Positions 1-13,320 are shown, counted from the stretch's first letter. The stretch is DNA of 64,000 nt from Oscheius dolichura (GCA_932521035.1 OW051497.1:1488001-1552000), one strand, 5' to 3'. Translations and numbers: made by a program. The notes: generated from the sequence alone by a model not told the origin.

Positions 1-3000
1 TGGAATCACGGAACACCACTTGGACCATGAAGCACCAAAAACAAAAACTCAATTGGAATTGGGCTACACACTTTCTCTCAGTGACGTCTTACACAAGTCT
101 GAATTTTTAGAATATAAATTTCATCTCTAGAGGGAAGGAACGATTTTTGCCCTTCTAAGGGGAAAATATTTTCCTCCCCACTGCTTTAAGTTAGGATAGA
201 TCCCTTGTAAACTAAAAGAGAACGTTAGGAAAAATGTAAACAAGAGGGACAAAAGAGGAGGAGGGTGGAGGACCCCAGCTGGCTGGTAAATTAACCCTCA
301 TGAACTGAGTTTTATTGTGGGGGGTTTTCTTAGAAAAACAGCTTTAGTCGGCTATATTTTTCCATAAAAATGGAGGAATTGTTTTACCGAATAGACCATG
401 ACTGGCTATTTTGCAATATCCACAATCAAATTCTATGTCATTTTCCCTTGCCATTTAAGGTACCCTTTAAAAAGCAAATTTAAAAATTACTAGTAAGATT
501 AATGTAATTTCCAGCGTATAGTAATGACGTGAATACGCTAAGAAGTATTCCTGACAGTTCATTTCCCTAATAAGAATGACTTAACTCGAAAAATGACCGT
601 ATCTGTGATCTGCCCACATTTTAGCACACTAAACACACCTCTCTTTCACCGAACTAATTTGTGTATTCATTTAAGATCTTTGGCGGGATAAATTCTCTGA
701 TTTATTCCAATAGGAGAATAAGGCTTGTAAACAAAAGGTAATGTTATTAGTTCATGTCAAATGGAGAATTGCATTTATGCATTAATATGACAACGTTAAA
801 CTTGGACATACTGCGGGGCTGGGAGAATTTTCCAAGAAACAGGTGCAGTTGTTTATCAGAATGGAAAAGGGTAAGGAGATAAAAAGGGGACCATGCCTAT
901 ACCTGCAGACAAATACAATATCTGAACATGGGAGGCCAGCAGAAAAGATGAGAAGAAACGTTTGAGGGTAAAAAAGGCTCCTCGCTGGCTATTTTGATTG
1001 AGAAATACGTGGAAGAGGCGTCGAAGTCCAGACTGTATAAAGCGGAAGGGTAAACAAGCCGACCGGATTAATTACGAGAGTCGTCTTCCTCCTCTGTTTG
1101 TAAAAAAACTTTGGTTTCAGAAAATAGGAAAAATGCTGGTCAGGAAATAGTGATCAGAGGTGTGAAACTGCACATATTTCCCGGTAGAGCGAATGGAAAG
1201 AGCAGGACAAACGACTTCGGGGAAACGATCAAGCTCCGCTGTCTCTATTTATTATTACCTCCCCGACCGCCATATGCCCTTCTATTCTTTTCCAATTTTC
1301 TTGTTTGCCTGTACTTTTTCTATATAATCATATTCTTGGACTAGCGAACATGGCGTCTGCTCACAAACATGTGCTCACAAGGAGGTACGCGTCGGACTTC
1401 CGCACTTTTGGATAATCATCCTGTGCAGGGAAACAATTGCCGGAAAGGGAAAAGAACAAATGTTGGTCGTCTCCGTTACAAAAAGCTCAAAAAGGACAGC
1501 TAACCTGTTTCCATGTCCATTAGTAAGGACCTTCCAAGCATGCGACCATTTGCCAGACGACGTTCCATTCTCTGCCCGAGGTGTGGCATTCTCTGGAAAA
1601 GAACGTTCACTTTCTAAAATTAAAGAAAACCTTTAGTTTCTGTTTAGTGGGAAGGAAGAATCCCTGATAATCATTCGCTGACGAGAAACGGAATATTCTA
1701 AAAGACCTGCTAGATAGGTTGAGGAAGTGATGAAGAAGAGGCTTTCGGAGATTTTGCTGAGTTTTGCATAGGAACTGGAACGAGATAAGAAAAGTCATCA
1801 AGGGAAAGGCAAAACAAGGCTGTGTTCATTATATTATAGGTCATATCAACAATATCCAATATGAAAAATGGCAAAACACGGACCAAATGTTCCCGCTTGG
1901 GGGCGAGTAGAATGAGTCCTGAACCTCATTATACGCGTGTCAAAGAAATGTGTTTTAAAGAGGTGTCTGTTCTCTACTTTTTATGATGTATGAAATCGGC
2001 TATCGCATAAATTGAAATATGTGCACGGAACATTGAGAAAGGGCCAAGGAACAAGGGGCGACGTAGTCTCTGGAACAGTGAATAATTTGTTTAGAAAATG
2101 GGATGAAATGCTTCTGGAAGGGAAACGTCGTCGTCAAACATCAATTGGAGTTTGACTCCATTGAAAAATTTATAGTTGATAGGGCTCTATCTCAGATGAC
2201 CTTCAGCTGAAATCGGGGCACAAGCAGAAAGGGGGAAATATATTCCAAGAGGGGCATGTTTTAAAGACATTGAGAAGTAGAAAAGGAGGGAAGGAAGGAG
2301 GAGATGCACTCTTATGTCAAGCACAAGCAGCGAGGGATCTGGATATACACAAAGAGAAGGAGAAGAGGGGAAAATAGGGGGAAGAAGGGGAAGAAAGTTG
2401 AATTTCTTAGTATTAGCAGCGTCTTTGGCCTTTTTGAAGGCGAAACGTTCCAAAGAACGTTGTTTCCAACCCTTTTTGAATAATCGGAGCTGTTTCAAAA
2501 ATAATGGACTTTTGGCCTCTCAACGTTTTCCTATGGCCTTTTCTGGTAATTTTCCCGGTACAAACTACTGTCTGACATCCGCTTCAGGGAAAAAAGTTGA
2601 GAAAGGGAAGTATAATTTGTAAAAACATCCGTTCAGCAAGCTGCGAACTTGATAAATATTGTTTAGTTTCATTAATTAGCTGGAAAATTGCCCCTGAAAC
2701 AGGTGGAAATTTGGCTTGATTTGTGAATACCCAATGAATAGAGGGTTGAAAGCAAACATCTGGATTACCCTTTTCAAGAGGGCAGTACGGAAAGATATTC
2801 TCAGGGCCTATTTTAAAGGCAAAAACAAGAAGAACACCCCCACATGCAGGTAGTTTGCCACCCGCCGTAAAAGAATCAAACACAAAGAAGAAGTTTTTGG
2901 AACTTCTATTGAGGGATAATTGCATTGACTCATAAAAAAGGCACTTTGGAGGGCTTTGAGCTTTCCAGAAAAGTAAAGAAGAAAGCAAAAAGTGACCAAA

Positions 3001-5567
3001 AAGCGCAGCAGTTGGCTGGCCTTTTAATAGTTTTTAACTCTATGAAAATCCGACGAAATGTTTTAGAGAGACGCGGCCCTGGGTCTACTCCTCCCCCAAA
3101 TTTGAAAATTTTTTTATTGAACCGGAAAATGTCTAGAAACAATTACCCAAAAAAGTAAAATGGCACAAAAGTGAAGCAATTATCAAGTATGGCTATTATG
3201 GCTGAAAGAACAAGTGGGAGAGCGGGAGAATTCGAAGAACACGACGAAAGGTGAAGGGAATCATAACAAACAAAGGAAGTCCTCATAGTTCCTGAGAAAT
3301 GAGCTAGGGCTGGAATGTTTTAAATTAAAAATCGACCCGGGAAAGTCTTCGAAATCCAGGCGATTTTCAAAAATGGCGGGAAGGAAGCGATAAACAAAAT
3401 TAAACGTGGAAATAGCCAAGTTTAACAACGAGGAAAGTTTAACCGGAAATACGCGTCACCACTCCCAGCTCTGTCATAATGGGAGGGCAGCTTCAAATAA
3501 TTATGAAACCGCCATCAAAAAACAGTTGAGATCGTGCCACCTACACAACAACTACTCTGCAATTCATCCAAGCATAAAGGGGGGAAGCAGTTTGCCAGGA
3601 AAAGATATCCATCTAAGAATTCTTGCAGGGAACACTTCATTTTGTCTCTGTTGAAGGGTCCGCCGACATCACTTTTGAGCCAAAAAGAGGCGACACATTC
3701 CCCCCGAAAAAGCAAATAATGATAGTCGGGCAAATGACGCCCTAAGGAATTAAAACGACGGGATTTTGTTCTCGCAGGACCATATTCCGTTTACTCTGTC
3801 CGTTTCATCACTTCCTGAGGAACGGCCTACTTCCAGGTCCTGGACTACCTGGACCAATTTTGAGCCGGAGCAATTTTCGAAAAAATGGGGGAAGGGAGAC
3901 GGGAGGAAGATGAGAAGACGGGGGAATACTTGACGATGAATGAGATTTCAGACATAACATCCCTATATTGCCCTGGCCGGACCTAATCGGAAAACAACAG
4001 ATGAAGAGGACGGCGACATTTAGGTCTGTAGCCTGAACGGTGGCCCAATTAACAGGAGCCCGAGCCTTGACAACTGTGTCCAAGAGTTCTTATTTACGAG
4101 GTTATGCCAGTCTCTGGCGTGTAATTACTACCGCTAAGTCAGAGAGAAGCATAAATTTGAGGTGCAGTTAGTGTCAAAACACAGAATTTTTGAATGCTTC
4201 GTGACTTTTTCTTGAACGAGAAAGAGGTGTGGTGTCGTTGCATTCCCCAGGCAAAAAAAATTGTATCTCTTATCACGAACACCGATATTTATAAATTAAT
4301 AGCTGACACCTAAAGAACAAAAGATCAATTTGCATTCCTTCGAGTATTGTTGAGGGTGGAAGGCGAGGACGCAATTCAGTAGACAGCTTTTTGCGTAATT
4401 CCTTCCTCACCGGGATCTCATACGGAAAAGAAACGTGCCAATTCGCATCTGTTTTCGGACAATTGGGTCATATTATTGCGGCTAGTTTTCCGAAGTCAAA
4501 GGTGTCAGTACTTTTTGTGTGGTGCTTGTGAGGTGTAAGGCAGGACGCGTAAGCAAGAAAGATTTGTCTCACTTCCGGGAGAGGAGGGCAAATGAAATTC
4601 CCCTGGTCTCATGTTAACACCGATCTGATCCAAAAGTCTCCCATAACACCGTGGAACTCTCAGATTCTACAGTAGTCACGCATAGTCCCTGTTAGCTTCT
4701 CCGAGGAACGATAAGTCAACTGTTTTTAGACACAAATAGGGGTAGATAAAGGGGCCGTTGACTGTGCTCAGTAAAAATAGAGTCCTCGAGTGCAGTTTAT
4801 CAGCTGAGAAATTATTTCTTGTGCAGTACGAGCAAGGCAAGAACAATAAACAATAAAGTACATTAAACAAGGAAGAGAAACAGTAGCATTAGGTAGGGAC
4901 TTTTAAAAGAAACGAAGAGGCTGACGTCGCTGAAAGCCAAACGCCAAGGATTTAAATGCCGGGCAAATCGTTTGTTTTTAAAAGGAACTACATGCCAGAA
5001 CGCCAAGCAAATCTTTGCACTCATGAGAACGGGAATTGTCTAACGCGTCTGTGAGATTCCCTACCGGCTTTAAATATTTATAAAAGTCTCAAGAAGAAAG
5101 TGTGCCAAAATACTAAGCAAAGAATCTTCTGGAGGCAGCAGTGAAAATGGGTTTACACCGACCACCATGTTCTCCCAGCTCATAAAGCAGTTTCTATTGC
5201 GCCTCGGCTCAGTTATCTTGGATGATCGTTAAAGTTGACGGCATTTAAAAAGATGGACACGGGGCAGAGGAGATACTCCGCGTCCAGTTAATAAATATCA
5301 TCCCCCGGGAGTTGCAGGTTAGTGTTCCGAGAGTTATAAATGGGGCGATGGGTGGTTTCGAATAACGTATGAGTGCACCAGGAGGAACTAGGAGCGGTGT
5401 GTAGCGAGAGAAAGGTAAACGGATAGCGGATAGGGATGAAAATGAAGCCCAGAATCGTGACCAAAAAGTAGTAGCCAACAGAAAAAAGAAGTCCCTTTAA
5501 AACTGAACGATTCAAACAATCTTTAGGTAACGGTAGGTTCCTATCAGGCGACAACCCAAAAATCATA
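1..5567. other. No gene recognised; purine-rich DNA
   Basis: No exon chain with matching splice phases and no known protein family was seen on either strand. Open frames here are short and low in complexity. The plus strand is visibly rich in A and G (for example around 2.28-2.40 kb). This would fit long intron or flanking DNA of a minus-strand gene, because nematode introns are pyrimidine-rich in the sense strand, but that is inference. Confidence 0.6.
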
Positions 5568-6052
5568 TTTTTTATAAGATAAATTAATTTTCTAACATCG
5601 CCACGTTTTTAGCGACCCTTAATTATACTAGAAAACGGCAAACAAAAAAAGCAAAAAGATTTGCCGATCAGAGGATTCGAACCTTTGACCTCGTCTGCCC
5701 GTCGTAGCGCATAACGTAACGGTTTCGCGTGTATTTGGTTCTCTCGTACCTTCTGGGTGGTCTCTAACATTTTGAGGCAGGGTTATTCTGCTAGAACAGA
5801 TCGTAAGCTTTCGAATGATACCAAAAAATCCAAAAAATGTTTCCTCCGCATCGTACCTGGCGCCTTTTGAGACAGATGCCTGGCTATTTTACGGGGATAT
5901 GCTTGATCCTGGATCTATAGACCAGTCTCTACGCCACTGTGCTAAGCAGGGCGGTATATTCAGAGGGTGGCGCGCCCCTTATAAGTTCAGGCGAGTATGA
6001 TAAATCTATTCTAGCATTCTAATCCGATATTTAGAGGTTGTGGAACGTGCTG
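5568..6052. repeat. Dispersed element, copy A (with 163 bp insert)
   Basis: The block 5766-6052 matches 10158-10444 in the same orientation over 287 bp with no gap; I count roughly nine mismatches. A second matching block (5568-5602 with 10119-10157) precedes it. In copy A the two blocks are separated by 163 bp (5603-5765) that copy B lacks, and this extra segment contains a tRNA-like sequence. The unit keeps a 61-codon frame open in both copies (5815-6000, starting MIPKNPKN). Homology stops sharply after GTGCTG at 6052. I do not recognise the family. Confidence 0.9.
5662..5740 (-). pseudogene. tRNA-like Pol III sequence (degenerate tRNA or SINE head)
   Basis: On the minus strand there is a perfect Pol III B-box, GGTTCGAATCC (5673-5683). 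It sits where a tRNA T-arm would be and is followed by a 7-base acceptor-like end (ATCGGCA). Just 3' of that is an oligo-T run (complement of the A tracts at 5644-5661), which could serve as a Pol III terminator. The 5' half is poor: I find no matching acceptor strand, and the anticodon stem does not pair well. It is better read as a decayed tRNA or the head of a tRNA-derived SINE than as a working tRNA. It lies in the 163 bp by which copy A exceeds copy B of the dispersed element. Confidence 0.55.
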
Positions 6053-9000
6053 GATTAGATTGCAGTAATGAAACTAGGTGAAACTGGTAGGGTTACATTC
6101 TCTTCGTGTTGTACCATATAAATCAACTTGAACTCTCGCGAGGGTGCCGCAGTCTTTTATATGAAAAATGTACAGATGCTATCATATTTAGAGGATCAAA
6201 GAATTGAGAGTGGTCAGCAAGTGGCAGAGTAAAGAACAATCAAACATAAACAAGATCCCATTGTAGGAAATTGGATGCTTCCGGTTTCGAAGTGGATATC
6301 ACAAATTGCATAAGGCACACAAAGTGGAGCTGAGAATCGTGTGAAGTTGTGTGAAAGTTGCATAAAAGATGGCTGGTCTTTTAGACAACGGTTCTCATGA
6401 CGTAGTGGATAATGGGATAATGTTGAGCTGTCTTAGATCTGCTAGCTAAATCTGTTAACAACGGGGTCCGTGCAACCCGCCTTAAAGAAGAAAAGGGTGT
6501 ACGAGCTATGCAATTAGTTTGAAGGCAACGCTTTTCTGGTATGTCTTCTTTCTAAAAAGAGAGCGGAATAAGAGATCAGACACGAGAAAAACCATGTTCA
6601 TTTTGTGCCCTCTTCATTTGGAATTAATCGAACGTCCTTGTCCTCCAGCCAAAAGAGGTAACATTTCAAGGACACAAAAAGAGTGAGTGTTTGGGATAAA
6701 ACTCAATTTGCGCCAAAAGGGAGGGCGATAGGGGAATCCAGGAACGCTGAGATCCTTCTCGAGAGTAACTCCATTTCCCCTGTTCTCGTCGATGACCTAG
6801 CAATGCGTAAAAAGATGAAGAATCTCTTTCTAAAGGGATCGTCGACTGCTCTGTGTATCCTTTGACCTCCGCATCTTCATTAGTCCCTAAAAATAAAATA
6901 TAATGAGTGAACAAATTCCATTTCACGTATTCATGTACACTGCCCTTTATGTTTGTCACTTTCTTCTTTTTTCCTCTTCATCCCTGAAAATTTTGTGACT
7001 GCTGCCATCTTGTGTGTTATTGCTGGTGGCCCACATCTTTTGCCAGAATTAGCCTCCTTTGCCTTTCCGTCTTCCCCAATTGCCGTAAGTAGGTGTCAGC
7101 GTTCCTTCTCGGGATAATGACCCCTCCCAAAATAATGGCCTGGATGGTACTCCACTCAATTATTTGGGCCTTGTCACTCCGGCTATACCTTTCCCAATTT
7201 GCATACTCTTCTAAGGGGCAAAACACAACCGTCTTAAATATTTCTGACAAAACAATTGACCAAAACAAAGCCAGAATCCGTTTGTTTATGCTGTGGCTCA
7301 TTCGCCACTTTCTTGATTGCTCCTAGGCCATTTGTAGTCCTTCCTTCAGGATTACATTTGCCATTTTGGGCCGCACTCCCAAAAAACATGTTCTGCCTTC
7401 ATCCCAGAAGTGTTAAATTCATCCAGAACGTTGAGTTTACACCCCACACCAGAGACTGAATGGTTCAATGAACATCAACACAGACCAATGTCATTTTGGC
7501 GCGACAGATGGATTCATAGCACAACATAAACCCATCTTCTACTATTTTGCCATCTCGCTGAAGTTTTTTCTATTCCTGGACCTTAGCCAATTTGTGTTAA
7601 CAAGAATTTGGACGCGGAGGGCACGCAATTAATCACACACAAAGGGCGGATGAGGAAGACACGTGGTAAACAAGATGTACAACAAAAACATTCCCTGGAG
7701 GTTTCCTTTTCGAACAATTAATGTCACTCACACGTTGATGGTCACGCTCTTGGCCAAACAAATGGCGGACGGGTACTCTTCTACTTGGCTCTCACTGTCC
7801 TTTCTCCTCTTCAGCCAGCCCTTACTCGCTGTTTTTCCAGATTTCTTAGCTTTTCTTCAGACGTCATGGTCTGATGAGCCAATTAGTGCTCTTATTTTTC
7901 AAAGAAAACAATATTATTAGTGGAAAATGTCTGACTGTCTGACCCGCCTTGTGATCACAACAAGTGCTCCCCTTTGACTTCATCCCATCGGTGTCTAGAT
8001 GAATTATACTCCTCTTCCAAGTACAAACAGCTGTTGCCAAATGTTTACAACAGGCTGACTGACAGGGAAGCGGTGATGGCGAGGAACGATTATTCTATGC
8101 AGCGGCAGCGATCTGCACTGCCAGCTGTTTTCTGCATAATCCCTCCCGATTATTGGCACACAATAAGATTAGCGACGCCTTGAAGACCCGACCTAATGTG
8201 TGAATCATTGGGTCAACAAGGAAAAATCGACGTTATCTTCTGTTTTATCTTATTTATAGCACTTGTTGGCCTTTTTCTCACTCCAAACGGCTTTATTTCT
8301 TCTTATCTAGACCTTAAAAACTTTCCCGGCCGGAGTAGAAGGCCCTTCTAGGATAACTAAGGCGTAGGGAGGCAAAAATGTTTGGATGTCGCCCTGTGGA
8401 AGTTTCCTATTACGTGTGGATAAACGAATTAAGCCAGTCCTCATTGAAAATTTATTGTTTTGCTGTACAACTTGTCCTTATTACTTTCCAAATTTTCCCC
8501 GGGACAAATGAGTTTCAAAAAATTACTGAAAAGGGCTAGTCTATCCGTCATTCTTTATTCATAAGAGGCGTTCACCTGTGAAGTGAAGAGGACAAACTCG
8601 GTAATAATTCCTCTACGCCCACGGGTTTCTTATTCACAATGCCACCCCAACCAATTTCCTCGTCAACAACGGAAGTGTTAATCGTGTTAGGATTCTTTAA
8701 GTGTAGGAATCTGTGTCATTCGACGATCTCCGGTCAATTTCTGGCCTCCGTTCTATGCTTTAGAGAAAAAGACGACGTTGGCGGAGCTCACATTTTTCTT
8801 CTGAAATTGCTGTAATTTTCTTCCGTTCTCGCTTGAAATTTACCCTCTTTCTCACTGACAACGAGGAGTCGCCCCCGCGATGGATGGATCCAATGCAAAT
8901 CTCATTGTCGCAAGTCGTTTTTAACCCAATTTTCCTACCCTTTGGTTCGTTTTCTACCCATAATTCCCTCTAGAAGGTCGTTCCACCCACCTTTCTCGCC

Positions 9001-10118
9001 TGATATCCTCGAGTTCTATCACATTTCGGGTATTCAATGCTCTATAAATTAGGATAACAAAGTGGCACCCTTCTTTTTGATGACTGATCCTCTAAATTTT
9101 CTATTTAAACCTGATTTTAAGCGTGTTACTTGCCCTTCAGCTTCTTTCAAAATGACCCAATTACTTTATGAACAACCCCGGGTGATTTATGGCCCTATTT
9201 GACCCCGTAATTGACTGCTTCATGGATGGGTTTTTATGTTATCGGGAGGTTTAGCTAATCCAACGGGGCAGTTCACCATTTGGTTTAAATCACCCTGCTC
9301 AAAACTTTTCTATCATTCTCTAGGACTAGTTTCTAGTTCACTTTCGTCTTTAGAAAAGCTCAAATATCTCGAGACGAGCGGAAAATTTCATCTCCTTATT
9401 GTTCTGACTGGCTTGAACTCACGTACCGACCAAGGAATCATGCCCATATATCTCAAATGCCGAAATATCTGGAACTTAAGATAATCCAATTAACACTTCA
9501 GTCCCTATTTAATCCAGACCGCAAAAAACCACTCAATGTTGATGATATTGTTCACTGTTCATCTTTTTATCCTGTCCACGTAATTTGACCTGTCGCCCCG
9601 GGAATGGATGCCAGGCTGTTCGCTTCCTCATGAGCTGCATAAATATAAATAAGCCTGTGTGCTGTTCACCGCCATACGCTCATTACTCTCATTACCCTTT
9701 CTCCTATTGAATAGAGTTCTAGCAGCCTCATGGGAAACGTCGTCACTGATCCGTAGACGAATAGTTTATTCTAGTGTTTCCATTTTTGCAACCCGACAGC
9801 GTAGCTGATGCTGTTTTCTAATTAATTCTTCAAAACACGGCTTCCTTTGATTCATTCTATAATTTTCCTTAGAGTGATCAAAAATAAACAGCAATCCCGT
9901 CGTTAATTCTCTAAAAATAAGCCATCCCTCGGAGGTGCTAATGGGAAATGAAGAATTCGTAATTTTTATCAACCGTGCTGGCTTTCTGACTTTACCCAAC
10001 AGAAAAACGGTACAATTTTTCAAATTATCAGTTCATCTTGTCAAATTGTTAGAAAAAATCAAACAGTTCACGCAACTTTTAGAATAACGGTAAGGTTATG
10101 ACGCGACAATGCAAAAAT
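6053..10118. other. No gene recognised; pyrimidine-rich on plus strand from ~6.7 kb
   Basis: No supported exon was found. From about 6.7 kb the plus strand changes from purine-rich to pyrimidine-rich (clear at 7.8-7.9 and 9.0-9.4 kb). Open frames at 7017-7301 (minus) and 9766-10023 (minus) have fairly protein-like composition but no splice context or recognisable motif, so they are not called. Confidence 0.55.
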
Positions 10119-10444
10119 CTTTTTTTTTATAAGATAAATTAGTTTTTTAACATCGCCAACATTTTGAGGCAGGGTTATTCTGCTAGAGCAGATTGTAAGC
10201 TTTCGAATGATACCAAAAAATCCAAAAAATGTTTCCTCCGCATCGTACCTGGCGCCTTTTGAGACAGATGCCTGGCTATTTTACGGGGATATGCTTGATC
10301 CTGGATCTATAGACCAGTCTCTACGCCACTGCGCTAAGCTGGGCGGTATATTCAGAGGGTATTGCGCCCCTTATAAGTTCAGGCGAGTATGATAAATTTA
10401 TTCTAGCATTCTAATCCGATATTTAGAGGTTGTGGAACATGCTG
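10119..10444. repeat. Dispersed element, copy B (no insert)
   Basis: This is the uninterrupted relative of the element at 5568-6052. The leader block ending CATCGCC (10157) joins directly to AACATTTTGAGG. The same 61-codon frame is open (10207-10392), and differences from copy A include two consecutive residues near its end. Past 10444 the sequence continues into a chromodomain-like frame that copy A does not share. Confidence 0.9.
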
Positions 10445-10602
10445 AGTTTGAAGGCATTATTTTGGTTAAATGGAAAGGTCATGCTCAGCGTAGTAATACT
10501 GAACTGGATGTAACAGATCTTATCAAGTCTCCCCTGTTTTTCTCTATCTTTGGCAGAACCATGACGCTTCCCCTTGACGAAGTCATCATAATAGCCGAGT
10601 AG
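10396..10602 (+). pseudogene. Chromodomain-like remnant
   Basis: After two stops in tandem (TGA TAA), the frame used by the 61-codon repeat ORF reads on for about 68 codons to a TAG. It contains VVEHAEF-EG-IILVKWKGHAQ-(x3)-NTELDVTDL. This resembles the chromodomain core: a V-E strand, the LVKWKG signature, then N-T and an acidic-leucine end. The tryptophan expected right after N-T is absent. No ATG precedes it, so this is probably a fragment of a chromodomain gene or of a chromodomain-bearing retroelement. A chance match cannot be excluded. Confidence 0.4.
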
Positions 10603-11310
10603 CTCTTCTGAGAGGACTATTATCTTTGAACAAAACAGATTAAAAGCTCAAAGAAGCCAGATCTTTTTAAAAATAAGGAAAGGAAGGATTGAAATGATGA
10701 GATGTGGATTTTAAGAGCGAAAACAACATAAAACTATGTAACATGATCTCCCGTGTTGTTTGCCACGTAGATATTAGCCTAATCCAATACTTATTCAAGA
10801 CCAAATTTAGAATGGATTCTGACAGATTCGTCCTATAAATGGGGTTCATGATTGAATTAGTCCATTATCGTAGAAGAGAAGAGACGCCGCATCAGGACGT
10901 CAAATCCTTATTTTCTCCTAAAAATTCAAGATAAACCCATTTTTGTTATGGAAAACTGGCGTAAATCATGAAGAAAGGCCTTTTCTTCACTTTACTATTT
11001 ATTTGTCTCTTCGCCCACCAGCAACTACCGATCACCCGCAACAATTCTTGTCCTTTCTCTCTTCCCTCTCTCTCTTTTTGGCCAGCCCGCATTGTGTTTC
11101 ACCAGGGTGGGGAAGAAATTCATGCCAATTTTGGGCAGAGGAAATCGCATTCCCGCTCGACCAGGGAGGGTATATGTGTCCTATCCATCAACAACAATAT
11201 GCAACGGTTACAATGTCTTATAAGAGAAAGGTATATCTTTTTTTCAACTTCTTTATCTCCCTGTCTTCCCCCTATCGTTTACCTTTAATCAATCGTATCT
11301 TTTCAGCAAA
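10603..11310. other. Intergenic or 5' region of candidate exon
   Basis: This stretch is pyrimidine-rich, with several acceptor-like sites (for example TTGGCCAG near 11.09 kb and TTTTCAG ending at 11306). A competing reading would place a small exon ending AAAG/GTATAT at 11230. Nothing here is firm enough to call. Confidence 0.4.
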
Positions 11311-11402
11311 ATGGACAGTTCTGTCACGCCTTCGATCATTGATCCAGCTCCGCCAGGATATCGTGGAGCACCTCGGCATAAACCGCGATTAACCGAGGAC
11401 AG
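11311..11402 (+). CDS. Candidate first coding exon, 31-residue N-terminus
   Basis: The ATG lies 5 bases after a consensus acceptor (TTTTCAG/CAAAATG), the usual geometry of a nematode trans-spliced start. The frame encodes MDSSVTPSIIDPAPPGYRG followed by a short basic stretch, and ends AG/GTGAGC in phase 2. I could not find the partner exon downstream. The 13349-13752 exon also ends in phase 2, so the two could be alternative first exons of one gene; that is inference. The splice signals are good, but a single short exon is weak evidence and the product is unknown. Confidence 0.4.
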
Positions 11403-13283
11403 GTGAGCATTTGATGTTTCTAGTGACTATTTTAAAAGCATCGAAAAGCAATGTAATAAAGCTGTCCCGGTCTAGATCACCCTAGATGGATCATTTGCCT
11501 GTTGGAAAATGGAAAATCTTCAAAACATGAAAAAAAAGAAACTGAAATGGACTCCATCAGTCAAAAAAGTGTGTGTCTTATCCCAGGAACACATTCCGAA
11601 CGGGGTGTTTGACCAACAGAGCGCGTATTAATATTCCTTCCGTGGTCTGGGTGTTTATGGTGGTGTTCCTTCAAGCGAAGGCATAGAATTGGGGAAAACA
11701 GCCGACACCGCTGTTTGAGCGCATTTCAAACGCTTTTCTCCTTCTTTAAACGACTCGTGAAATCTTGACGTTCTTTTATGATTACTAACATTCTCTGACA
11801 ATCGCGATGTTAACTATGCTCTTAGCGTCAAGTCAAGCATTTTCCGAAAGCTTTCTTGAAATTTTGCTCCCTCTTGAATGCATGCATTTGCTATTATGTC
11901 ATTCTCTTTGCCAACACATTTTGGTGGTTCCGTCCTGTTTCACGTGGTCTCTTCGCGCCAACAGCAAATTACGAAAATTGCCTCCCACGCCTCGATATAT
12001 TCCTGTCGCCCGTCGCCTTCTTGTCAGAATCGTCCCCTCAGTTTTGATTCTTTGATATATTCTCCCTTATTATCAGCAATCATCTTGTGAACATCAAACT
12101 TCTTCGAATTCTTCCATCCCACACAGATTGCTTCAAATTACAGGCTAGCCTATTATCTTGATCTCTCGAGGGAGCGAGAATCTTTTGCACTTTTATTCCT
12201 GGTAATCAGTTGCTTGACGCAAGCGGGACTGACAAAATTGTAGGCTCCTCTCCCTGAGGGTAATGGTACATGTCTGGGGATGGTCCCTTACCAATGAGAA
12301 ATACGTCGACGCGAATGTATTGCGTGGGAACAGGAAGTAGAAAAACAGAGGAGGGACTGTGTAGGAGAAGACCGCGCTCCAATTAGTCTTGAACACAACT
12401 GTGGAGGTCTTTATAATTGTTTCTCGGGGCATGCTTGTAATGGAAATGAATCCAACCGGATGCGGCTAATCATGTTTTGAACTTCCAGCACTGGAAGGTT
12501 GGATCAAAATCCACGGAATAAGTCTAAAGGAGGGGAAAGAGGAGGTGGTTATTGCCAAAGTTATGACAATAAGTGCTTACCTCCTGTTTATGCTCTTCCA
12601 GTTGCAGATTTAAAGGACCGCCCTTGATTTTTCCCGGCTCCGTGTGAAAATATCTCTGCTGGCGTTCTCCATTTCCTCTCATATTACCCCTGCTTCAAGT
12701 CATTTACTTCCGCTAGAATGAGCGCACATTAGACAGCGCCTCCTCATCATTTTTGTCAACCTTTGCTTCGAAAATGAGGATGAATGGAAAAAGAGCGGAT
12801 TCCGTTCAAGCTTTGAGAACTCCAGACGATGTTCCTGGTGTGGATACGATACCTACCCCAGAGAGGATTTAGTCTGGATCGCATGACCTAATTCTAATTG
12901 AGATTTGGATAATTCCTAAATGGGGCTTCCTTAAAAAACCGAGACGGTGATTTCATTTGGAACTCTGCTACGAAATGAACGCTGACTGCGCTGATCTTCC
13001 TTATTTTCGGCTTTTTTACAGTAATTGTCGGGTACTGTACATTGTAACTCCTTACTGGATATTGAAATTGCAACTAGGTCACTGTGAGGAAGTTTCTGTG
13101 GCAAAACTCCCGGAAAGGAAGGTTGTTTACCTTCCGGACCGCCTCATTAGACCAGCACAAATAGCTTCCACGTTTGACTGTACTGTACTGTACTGTGTTT
13201 GCACTGTTCCGTGTTCAATTCTTATTCTTCTTGACGTATTAATAGTTTTAAAAATAATTACATAAATCCCCGCCTTCTGAAAA
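11403..13283. other. No gene recognised
   Basis: Mixed composition, with pyrimidine-rich runs and short open frames only. A short CTGTA-type tandem run lies near 13.18 kb. It could be intron of a gene starting at 11311. Confidence 0.5.
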
Positions 13284-13320
13284 GGGGCGGAGCGCCCTAT
13301 CTCATCCCCTTGTTATAAAA
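13284..13320 (+). promoter_or_regulatory. GC-box and TATA-box core promoter
   Basis: GGGGCGG at 13284-13290 is followed by TATAAAA at 13314-13320, about 29 bp before the ATG at 13349. A start site the usual ~30 bp below the TATA box would fall almost on the ATG, giving a very short leader. An in-frame TAA at 13316-13318 also bounds the reading frame here. Confidence 0.45.

Noticed and set aside
7017-7301. Minus-strand 94-codon frame
   Set aside because: Protein-like composition but no splice signals, no neighbours and no recognisable motif.
9766-10023. Minus-strand 85-codon frame
   Set aside because: Isolated; no acceptor or donor fits, and it lies next to a repeat.
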